Positions 57,101-64,000 of a stretch of DNA of 64,000 bases are shown one piece after another. Numbering within the stretch: the stretch's first letter is position 1; each line of letters opens with the position of its first letter. The notes under the pieces were generated by a model, which was not told where the DNA came from, made no database searches, and was given only the letters and a program-made list of their open reading frames with translations. The translations under genes were made by a program, and so were the position numbers. Source of the DNA: Roseitranquillus sediminis (GTDB lineage Bacteria > Pseudomonadota > Alphaproteobacteria > Rhodobacterales > Rhodobacteraceae); assembly GCF_016918935.1 (NCBI RefSeq), contig NZ_JAFFOB010000019.1, positions 1 through 64,000 on the forward strand. Reading direction: 5' to 3'.

Positions 57101-58477
57101 ATGAAGGTCATCATCTGCGGCGCCGGGCAGGTCGGCTGGCAGATCGCGCGACATCTCTCGAGCGAACGCAACGACGTGACGGTCGTCGACAACAACGCCG
57201 ACCTCGTGCGGCGGGCCACCGACACGCTCGAGGTCCAGGGGATTGCCGGTTTCGCAAGCTACCCGGACGTGCTGGACCGTGCCGGCGCGCGCGACGCGGA
57301 CATGATCATCGCCGCGACCTACTCCGATGAAGTCAACATGGTCACCTGCCAGGTGGCCCACTCGGTCTTCGCCGTACCGCGCAAGATCGCGCGGCTGAGA
57401 GCGCAAAGCTATCTCAATGCAATCTATTCCGACCTCTACCGGCGCGAGCACATGCCGATCGACGTCGTCATCAGTCCGGAGAAGGAGGTGGCGGAGGCAG
57501 CGCTCAGGCGGCTGAACGCGCCGGCTGCGTTCGACACTGAACACTTCCTCGGCGGCCGCGCAACGCTCCTCGGCCTGAAGCTCGACGAGAACTGTCCGGT
57601 CCTCGACACGCCGCTGCGGCAGCTCACCGACCTCTTCTCGACGCTCCGCGCCATCGTCGTGGGAATACGGCGCGGCGGGCGGCTGTTCTCGCCGGAGCCG
57701 AACGACCAGCTCTTCGTGGATGACGAGATCTACGTCGTGAGCCATTCCGACGACGTGAACCGCACGCTCGAAATCTTTGGCAAGGCCATGGTGAAGCAGG
57801 AGCGGGTGGTCATCATCGGCGGCGGCAACGTCGGCCTGGCGGTCGCGCGCACGCTCGAGAGCCGGGTCCAGCGGACGCGCGCAAAGATAATCGAGAAGGA
57901 CCGCGCGACGGCCGAGCGGGCGGCCGACGCGCTCGAGCGCACGATCGTGCTGCTGGGGGACGGTCTCGACGCCGAGCTTCTGGCCGAGGCGAACATCGCG
58001 CGCGCGAACGCGGTGCTGGCTGTCACGGACGACGACAAGACCAACATGCTGGCGGCGGTGCGTGCCAAGACTGCCGGATGTCCCATGTCGATCTGCCTAG
58101 TGAACGACCCGACTCTGATCCCGCTGATGGCGCCGCTCAACATCGACGCCTACATCAATCCGCGCGCCACGACTGTCAGCTCGATCCTGCGCCACATCCG
58201 CCACGGCCGGGTGCGGGGTGTCTATTCGATAGGCGACGCCGAGGCGGAGGTAATCGAGGCGCAGGTCCTTTCCACCTCGCCCATCGCCGGCCAGCAGATC
58301 CGCGACATCGACTTCCCTGAGGGGGTCTTGGTCGGCGCGGTCGAAAAGCGCGGCAAGGTCATCAAGCCCGTCTCGGAGACGCGGATCGAGGAAGGCGACG
58401 TGATCGTCGTTTTTGCGCTGGCGGCGGACGTTCCCGAGGTGGAGCGGCTGTTCCAGGTGTCGATCGACTTCTTCTGA
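57101..58477 (+). CDS. trkA: Trk potassium uptake regulatory subunit TrkA
   Basis: This encodes 458 residues with two RCK halves. Each has a Rossmann NAD site: IICGAGQVGWQIARHL at the start and IIGGGNVGLAVARTLE near 240, each followed by a TrkA-C domain. It binds TrkH on the cytoplasmic face and gates K+ entry. It follows ntrX by 60 bases and ends in the shared TGATG with trkH. This gene order is conserved in Rhodobacterales. Confidence 0.95.
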   Translation: MKVIICGAGQVGWQIARHLSSERNDVTVVDNNADLVRRATDTLEVQGIAGFASYPDVLDRAGARDADMIIAATYSDEVNMVTCQVAHSVFAVPRKIARLRAQSYLNAIYSDLYRREHMPIDVVISPEKEVAEAALRRLNAPAAFDTEHFLGGRATLLGLKLDENCPVLDTPLRQLTDLFSTLRAIVVGIRRGGRLFSPEPNDQLFVDDEIYVVSHSDDVNRTLEIFGKAMVKQERVVIIGGGNVGLAVARTLESRVQRTRAKIIEKDRATAERAADALERTIVLLGDGLDAELLAEANIARANAVLAVTDDDKTNMLAAVRAKTAGCPMSICLVNDPTLIPLMAPLNIDAYINPRATTVSSILRHIRHGRVRGVYSIGDAEAEVIEAQVLSTSPIAGQQIRDIDFPEGVLVGAVEKRGKVIKPVSETRIEEGDVIVVFALAADVPEVERLFQVSIDFF

Positions 58478-59991
58478 TGCGCCGACGCCTCCAGTCGCTG
58501 CCGGTCCTGATGATCCTGCTGGGCTATGGCACCCTTGCCATGTTCCTCCCCGCGCTGCACGCCGCCGTCACTGGCGACTGGGAGGTCGCGCGCGCTTTTT
58601 TGCACTCGGCGCTGCTCTTCGGCCTCGTCTTCATCTTCTTCGCGATCGTCTTCGACCGGCCTCCGGCAATCCGGCCGGCGCGGAGCCATCTCCTGGCTCT
58701 CCTCGGCGCGTTCACGATCGGACCGCTGATGCTCGCCGTGCCGGTGACCGAGGCGCTGCCGGGCATCCGCCTCTTCGACGCCTGGTTCGAGATGGTCTCG
58801 AGCCTGACCACGACGGGCGCCACGCTGCTGCCCTCGATGCCGACTGTTTCTCCGACGGTCCATCTCTGGCGGGCGGAGGTCGGCTGGCTTGGCGGCTTCC
58901 TCGCTTGGGTGACGGCCGTGGGTGTGCTGGCGCCGCTTAACCTCGGCGGTTTCGAGGTGAGCAGCGGCACCGGCATCGGCGGCGGCGGCATCCTGCGGGG
59001 CCCGATCACGCACGTCGCCGATCCCGCCGAGCGCCTACGGCGCTTCGCCGCCCAGCTCCTGCCGGTCTACAGCGCGCTGACGCTGTGCCTGTGGCTTGGC
59101 CTCATCCTCGCCGGCTCAGATCCACTCGTCGCTCTCTGCCATGCGATGTCGACCATGGCGACGTCGGGCATCTCGCCTATCGGCGGTCTGACCGAGTCCG
59201 GGGCCGGCTTTGCGGGTGAGATTGTCATCTTCCCGTTCTTCGTCTTCGCCTTGTCGCGCCTGACATTCCGGGCGGACGAGCGGCCGCAGGCGCTGCGCTC
59301 GCTGGCGACCGATCCAGAATTGCGCGTGGCGCTCGCGCTGGTGACGAGCGTGATGGTGCTGCTTTTCGCCCGACACTGGTTCGATCCGCGCGCGACCCAG
59401 TGGGACGGGCTTGACGCCATCGGGGCGCTTTGGGGCGCCGCCTTTACGGCGGCGTCCTTCCTCACCACGACGGGTTTCGAAAGCCGTTCGTGGCAGATTG
59501 CGCAGTCCTGGTCGGCGTTGCAGACGCCTGCGCTCATCCTCATGGGGCTGGCGCTGGTCGGCGGCGGCATCGCGACCACGGCGGGCGGGGTCAAGCTGCT
59601 CAGGGTCTACGCGCTCTACAAGCATGGGGAGCGCGAGATCGAGCGGCTGGTCCATCCCTCCTCAATCGGCGGCGCTGGCGCCGAGGCACGTCGAATCCGA
59701 AGGCAGGGCGCCTACCTCGCCTGGATCTTCTTCATGCTGTTCGCAATCTCGGTCACGGTCGTGTCGGGCGCGTTTGCGCTGACCGGCCTCGACTTCCGCG
59801 CCGCGAACATCCTGACGATTGCCGCGCTCTCCACCACGGGGCCGCTCGCCAACGTGACCGGCGAGGTGCCGATCAGCTACGCCGCCCTCTCGGACGCCGC
59901 CAAAGCCGTTTTTAGTGCGGCGATGATCGTGGGGCGGCTGGAAACGCTGGCCCTGATCGCGCTGCTGAATCCCGCGCTCTGGCGCGCCTGA
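58477..59991 (+). CDS. trkH: Trk potassium uptake channel TrkH
   Basis: This encodes 504 residues with about ten to twelve membrane helices. The four pore loops have T-T-G or related filter sequences: SLTTTGATLL, MSTMATSGIS, FLTTTGFES and ALSTTGPLA. It moves K+ across the inner membrane with TrkA. It is coupled to trkA through a 1-base overlap. Confidence 0.95.
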   Translation: MRRRLQSLPVLMILLGYGTLAMFLPALHAAVTGDWEVARAFLHSALLFGLVFIFFAIVFDRPPAIRPARSHLLALLGAFTIGPLMLAVPVTEALPGIRLFDAWFEMVSSLTTTGATLLPSMPTVSPTVHLWRAEVGWLGGFLAWVTAVGVLAPLNLGGFEVSSGTGIGGGGILRGPITHVADPAERLRRFAAQLLPVYSALTLCLWLGLILAGSDPLVALCHAMSTMATSGISPIGGLTESGAGFAGEIVIFPFFVFALSRLTFRADERPQALRSLATDPELRVALALVTSVMVLLFARHWFDPRATQWDGLDAIGALWGAAFTAASFLTTTGFESRSWQIAQSWSALQTPALILMGLALVGGGIATTAGGVKLLRVYALYKHGEREIERLVHPSSIGGAGAEARRIRRQGAYLAWIFFMLFAISVTVVSGAFALTGLDFRAANILTIAALSTTGPLANVTGEVPISYAALSDAAKAVFSAAMIVGRLETLALIALLNPALWRA

Positions 59992-60121
59992 CGGACGATA
60001 CCACGCACTCTAAAGGACTGAATCGGGACTGGAATGATCTTTCCCCGACGTTCATAATCGCCCGAACCCGGCCCTCGTGCGCGCCTGCGTGCGGCCATGA
60101 CAACGACAAGGACGTGGGACT

Positions 60122-60355
60122 ATGGCTTCGGACAAGCAGAACCTGCAGGACGTATTTCTCAATCATGTCCGAAAGACGAAGGTCCCGGTGACCATCTTCC
60201 TGATTAACGGCGTCAAGCTGCAGGGGGTCATCACCTGGTTCGACAACTTTTGCGTTCTCCTGCGCCGCGATGGTCAATCGCAGCTGGTCTACAAGCACGC
60301 CATCTCAACGATCATGCCCTCCCAGCCGATCAACCTTCACGAAAGCGATGACTGA
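60122..60355 (+). CDS. hfq: RNA chaperone Hfq
   Basis: This encodes 77 residues starting [20 protein letters not shown]. Sm1 is [20 protein letters not shown] and Sm2 includes [10 protein letters not shown]. The hexameric ring pairs small RNAs with mRNAs. GGGACT precedes the start. The 130 bases upstream separate it from trkH and probably hold its own promoter. hflX follows after 2 bases. Confidence 0.98.
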   Translation: MASDKQNLQDVFLNHVRKTKVPVTIFLINGVKLQGVITWFDNFCVLLRRDGQSQLVYKHAISTIMPSQPINLHESDD

Positions 60356-60357
60356 CC

Positions 60358-61635
60358 GTGGAAGCGGGTGAGGTCTCGCGAACCCGCGCCTGGGTCCTTC
60401 ACCCGGACCTGACCAGCGACAGGCAACGCCGTGCCGCCGAACCTGCGCTGGACGAGGCGGTGGCGCTGGCCGAGGCGCTCCCGAGCATCGAGGTCGTGGG
60501 CGCCGAGATCGTGTCGCTGCCACGCCCGCGGCCCGGCCTGCTGTTCGGCAAGGGAAAGCTGGAGGAACTGAAGTCCCGCTTCGACCAGAACGAGGTCGAG
60601 TTGGTGCTGGTGGATGGACCGGTGACACCGGTGCAGCAGCGCAATCTGGAACGTGAGTGGAAGCTCAAGATACTCGACCGAACGTCCCTGATTCTCGAAA
60701 TATTTTCCGATCGCGCCCGCACGCGTGAAGGCGTGCTCCAAGTCGAGATGGCGGCTCTGAGCTATCAACGGACGCGGCTGGTCCGTGCTTGGACGCACCT
60801 CGAGCGGCAGCGCGGCGCCCTTGGCTTTGTCGGCGGGCCCGGCGAGACGCAGATAGAGGCTGACCGGCGAGCGATCGACGAGGCGCTCGTCCGCCTCAGG
60901 CGGCAGCTCGACAAGGTCGTCAAGACGCGGGAACTCCATCGCTCCGCCCGCGCGAAGGTGCCGTACCCGATCGTCGCCTTGGTCGGCTACACAAATGCCG
61001 GAAAATCCAGCCTGTTCAACCGTCTGACCGGCGCTTCTGTGGTGGCCAAGGACATGCTCTTCGCCACGCTGGATCCGACCATGCGCGTTATCGAGCTTCG
61101 CGATGGGCAGGAAGTCATCCTGTCTGACACGGTAGGTTTCATCAGCGACCTGCCGACGCAACTCATCGCGGCCTTCCGAGCGACGCTGGAGGAGGTTCTG
61201 GCCGCTGACCTCATCTGCCACGTGCACGACGTCTCGCATCCCGAGACCAAAGCGCACGCGGCGGACGTCACTTCGATCCTGACGGAGCTGGGCGTCACCG
61301 GCGAGATACCAATCCTCAATATATGGAACAAGATAGATGTCTTGAATGACGATGCTCGCGCTGCGCTCGAAGCGCAGGCGGCCCGTTCTGACGACGCGGT
61401 GATTGCGTCGGCACTGACCGGGGAAGGGCTCGGCGACCTTCGGCGGGAAATGGCGCGACGGCTTTCCGAGGAGAGGACGCGCGAGGTTGTGGATCTGCAT
61501 TACGGCGACGGCCGCCGCCGCGCCTGGCTCCACCAGCAGGGCGTTGTGGAGGCCGAGACCGAGGCTGAGGACGGCATCCGACTTACCGTGAATTGGACCG
61601 GCCCGCAGGCCGCGCGCTTTCGAAAGCTCGGCTGA
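60358..61635 (+). CDS. hflX: GTPase HflX
   Basis: This encodes 425 residues from GTG. The N-terminal HflX domain includes RPGLLFGKGKLEEL, and the coiled middle has GGPGETQIEADRR. The G domain starts near 205 with GYTNAGKSSLFNRL, the switch DPTMRV region, G3 DTVGFISDLP, and G4 NKID. HflX splits stalled ribosomes under stress. It forms an operon with hfq and is convergent with the penicillin acylase gene. Confidence 0.96.
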   Translation: MEAGEVSRTRAWVLHPDLTSDRQRRAAEPALDEAVALAEALPSIEVVGAEIVSLPRPRPGLLFGKGKLEELKSRFDQNEVELVLVDGPVTPVQQRNLEREWKLKILDRTSLILEIFSDRARTREGVLQVEMAALSYQRTRLVRAWTHLERQRGALGFVGGPGETQIEADRRAIDEALVRLRRQLDKVVKTRELHRSARAKVPYPIVALVGYTNAGKSSLFNRLTGASVVAKDMLFATLDPTMRVIELRDGQEVILSDTVGFISDLPTQLIAAFRATLEEVLAADLICHVHDVSHPETKAHAADVTSILTELGVTGEIPILNIWNKIDVLNDDARAALEAQAARSDDAVIASALTGEGLGDLRREMARRLSEERTREVVDLHYGDGRRRAWLHQQGVVEAETEAEDGIRLTVNWTGPQAARFRKLG

Positions 61636-61657
61636 CGCGGCAGGATCGCTCTGCAAG

Positions 61658-64000
61658 CTATTGCGGCGTCAAGGTCGTCACGCCAATTGCTCCCGCCCGG
61701 GCGAGCTTCGGGTCCAGCGACATCGGCACATACTCCCCCCGCCGCCACAGCTCGCTCATGTCGTCGTAGTGGCGCGAGAGTGGATGCCCTGACTGTCCGG
61801 TCGAAATGATGAAGATCGAGCTGTCCGGGTCGGCGAAGTCGTAGATGCCGCGATAGCCGGCTCCGTGAACGTTCGCAAAGGGCTCCGGCCCGCGCCCTGC
61901 CGCAAGTCCGCGCATCAGCGTGTTGTCACCGCCGCTGGTGGATTGGCGGATGTTCACCATCCACCGGAGGATCGGCACCTCGCCAAGAACAGGATGGTCA
62001 TGGACCGCCTGGTGCGCATCACCCCACCGCAGTCCCTCCAGCGCACCGCCGAACCTTTCGTCGATCCAGACAAGTGCATCGTCGAGCGCCATCCGGGCAA
62101 TGTCGGTGCAGGTTTCCACTGCGCTCGACTGGCGCACGTCGCACCATTGCGAGGCACCGTTGACATCCCGGAAGACCCGCTCGAGGAACAGCGGTTCGGG
62201 ATGTGCGAATTCGTCCGCGACCGGACCGATCTCGTCGCGGATCAGCCGGTCCTGAAGCGCGCTCAGCCAAGCGGCATAGATGAGAGGCTCTGGAAGGTGC
62301 TCGTTCATCTCGCCGTTCCAGTCGGCGAGGAGGTCCAGTGCCTCCTTCCGGCGCCTCTCGACGCTGCCCTGTGGCGCGGTCTCGGAGGTAAACCAGAGGT
62401 CGCGGGCGATCAGCGGCAGAAGCGCCCGTGCGGTGAAGGACACGGTGTCGAGCTGTGCCTCCATGAAACTTTCGCGCGTGTGGACCTGCCTGTTCTGCAT
62501 CAGTCGACGCCACCTCTGGACACGCTGCGTATCGCCCCACAAGTAGCTGACGTGAAAAGGAAATGGCCGCTCCACCGTCTTGTTGTTGGTGTTGCCCAGT
62601 ATGCCGCCCGGCGGGTCGACGAACTCGGGACTCGCGCTTGCATCCATCCAGCCCTGCCAGAGATTCTCGGACAACCAGCCCGGCGATGGCATCCGTCCCT
62701 TGCTCTGGTGGTCGGGATTGCGGCGCGGCATCGCGCCGACGGTCCTGAGGGCGATGGTATCGCCGTCGACCAGGATCACGTTCTGCGACGGCGCAATGTA
62801 ATCCTCTGTCGCGGTCAGCGCCTCCTCCACGTCCGTCGCGCGCATAAGGCGCAGACCGGCCGCAAGCGTCGTGTCACGGTGCGAGAGGGCGGTCCACGCC
62901 AGCGAAGCCACGTGCCCGCGCGGCGTCACTAGCCCCACGTCGAAGTCTGAGCCTGCAAGCACCGGTCCGTTCGGCGTCCAACGCAGCGTCAGCGTCACCG
63001 GATCGGCGCCGGCGATGCGGATGATGGAGGGGCGGGTCTCCATCGCCACCCAACCGTCGGGCGTCAGCACCTGCTCCGGATCGTCGGGATTGACCTTTTC
63101 CATGTAGAGATCGGCATCGTCCATGTAGGACGAGGTGAGCCCCCAGCCGAGCGCGGCGCTGCGGCCGACCTGCACCAACGGCGTGCCGGGGATGGTCCCG
63201 CCGATCACCGCGCCGCTCGGCAGCTCCAAGCGCGCCAGATACCAGATGCTGGGTGCGGTGAAACCCAGATGCGGGTCGTTGGCGAGCAACGTGCCGCCGG
63301 TCGCCGACCGGTCGGGTGCCGCGGCCCAAGCGTTGGACGCGCCGCCGAAGGGCAGGGGCTGCGCCGGCGACATCGGCTGCGGCGGCGATGAGGCCTGAGC
63401 GATGCGCGGCATCTCGGGAAAGAGCGAGGCGTATTCCGGAAGCGCGGCAACGCCGGGCCCTGGCGTCTCGGGCAGTATGTCGTCGACCCGCTCCTCCGGC
63501 AGGACGAGAGACAGACGCGCGCGCAGCACCTCCGCCTCGACGTGGGAGGAGAGCTGCAGCGCCATCAGCTTGATGAGTGCGACCGAGTCCGCCGGTTGCC
63601 AAGGGGCGATCTCGTTGGAGAACAGGAAGAACTCGGGCGCACCACGGCCCCGCGCGCCTTCGTTCACCTCACGCAGCCAAGCGTTGACGCCGTCGGCGTA
63701 GGCCTGGAGCGCAGCGCGCGTCTCCTCGTCCAGCGCCTCGGCCGAGTCCACGGCCGCACCGTGGAGATCGAGCCGCCGCACCAGGCTGTCGGTCCCCAGC
63801 GTCCGGGGCCCGAACAGCTCGGACAGCCGTCCCTGTGCGGCACGACGCAGCATCGTCATCTGCCACAGGCGATCCTGCGCATGGACGAAGCCGAGGCCGA
63901 AGAAGACATCAGCCTCGGACTCGCCAAAGATGTGCGGCACGTTCGACGTGTCGCGCACGATCTCAACAGGAGCGGCAAGGCGTTCGACCTCGTGGACCGC
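61658..64000 (-). CDS. Penicillin acylase family protein (5' end outside window)
   Basis: More than 780 residues; the frame stays open to the last base (VERLAAPVEIVRDTSNVPHI), so the start lies beyond 64000. An alpha part has GLGFVHAQDRLWQM. The autocatalytic site is FGGASNAWAAAP, where Ser becomes the N-terminal nucleophile of the beta chain, followed by GGTLLANDPHLGF, typical of the Ntn-hydrolase family. The C-terminal SRHYDDM and the RRGEYVPM segment are conserved. It is usually periplasmic and hydrolyses amides such as acyl-homoserine lactones or beta-lactam side chains; the exact substrate is unknown. Confidence 0.92.
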   Translation of the reverse strand, partial: AVHEVERLAAPVEIVRDTSNVPHIFGESEADVFFGLGFVHAQDRLWQMTMLRRAAQGRLSELFGPRTLGTDSLVRRLDLHGAAVDSAEALDEETRAALQAYADGVNAWLREVNEGARGRGAPEFFLFSNEIAPWQPADSVALIKLMALQLSSHVEAEVLRARLSLVLPEERVDDILPETPGPGVAALPEYASLFPEMPRIAQASSPPQPMSPAQPLPFGGASNAWAAAPDRSATGGTLLANDPHLGFTAPSIWYLARLELPSGAVIGGTIPGTPLVQVGRSAALGWGLTSSYMDDADLYMEKVNPDDPEQVLTPDGWVAMETRPSIIRIAGADPVTLTLRWTPNGPVLAGSDFDVGLVTPRGHVASLAWTALSHRDTTLAAGLRLMRATDVEEALTATEDYIAPSQNVILVDGDTIALRTVGAMPRRNPDHQSKGRMPSPGWLSENLWQGWMDASASPEFVDPPGGILGNTNNKTVERPFPFHVSYLWGDTQRVQRWRRLMQNRQVHTRESFMEAQLDTVSFTARALLPLIARDLWFTSETAPQGSVERRRKEALDLLADWNGEMNEHLPEPLIYAAWLSALQDRLIRDEIGPVADEFAHPEPLFLERVFRDVNGASQWCDVRQSSAVETCTDIARMALDDALVWIDERFGGALEGLRWGDAHQAVHDHPVLGEVPILRWMVNIRQSTSGGDNTLMRGLAAGRGPEPFANVHGAGYRGIYDFADPDSSIFIISTGQSGHPLSRHYDDMSELWRRGEYVPMSLDPKLARAGAIGVTTLTPQ

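Overview
The window looks like a chromosome segment from a GC-rich alphaproteobacterium of the Rhodobacterales (Rhodobacteraceae/Paracoccaceae type). Several traits point there: the dusB(nifR3)-ntrB-ntrC-ntrY-ntrX-trkA-trkH-hfq-hflX run; an NtrC without a GAFTGA loop, as described for Rhodobacter capsulatus; ribosomal protein L21 with a C-terminal helix-hairpin-helix tail; a fused ispDF; chpT; the ornithine-lipid genes olsB-olsA; and the small DUF6477/DUF6456 genes. No species can be named from the sequence alone.

Region 1 to about 12 kb is a decayed genomic island next to a tRNA-Ser(CGA) gene (12011-12100, minus strand), whose 3' end faces the island. It holds cut-off gene pieces: a COG3904 C-terminus head-to-head with an MFS transporter C-terminus, meeting near 500; a ParB-methyltransferase cut off inside its catalytic domain and followed by two frameshifted phage packaging genes; and a helicase without Walker A meeting the C-terminus of a type III-like restriction enzyme near 11175. 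Among these sit intact cargo genes: a secreted protein of unknown function, an HxlR regulator, a serine recombinase, and two exported enzymes (an alpha/beta hydrolase and a fumarylacetoacetate-hydrolase-family protein).

Region 12 to 31 kb is core housekeeping. It carries a DUF2059 protein, rplU-rpmA, an acetyltransferase, obgE-proB-proA, chpT, DUF3553, olsB-olsA, a ThiE-like protein, trmJ, ctaA, an M32 carboxypeptidase, a thioesterase, a 2H phosphoesterase, rplM-rpsI, and a polyamine-type ABC transporter (two permeases and an ATPase, with no binding protein nearby).

Region 30 to 43 kb carries a P-loop ATPase-metA-tetR operon; this MetA has Glu111, the acetyl-CoA-type residue. Next come a FadL-like porin, a DMT exporter overlapping guaA, a non-pyrrolysine MttB homologue, DUF6477 divergent from DUF6456, katA divergent from oxyR, and lipA.

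Region 43 to 46.5 kb is a small accessory patch. It includes an AT-richer orphan gene with a HEPN-like R-x4-H motif (43081-44262), a small Lys/Ala-rich protein, a Phd-like solo antitoxin, a diheme cytochrome c and a cytochrome c'.

Region 46.5 to 64 kb is core again: hpt, ratA, the tightly overlapping ispDF-pgpA-cinA operon, the nitrogen-regulation block dusB-ntrBC-ntrYX, the potassium-uptake pair trkA-trkH, hfq-hflX, and a penicillin-acylase-family gene running off the right edge. Many genes in these operons overlap by 1 or 4 bases, which suggests translational coupling. The best candidates for something undescribed are the HEPN-like orphan and the exported enzyme pair in the island. I saw no complete, obviously new multi-gene system.
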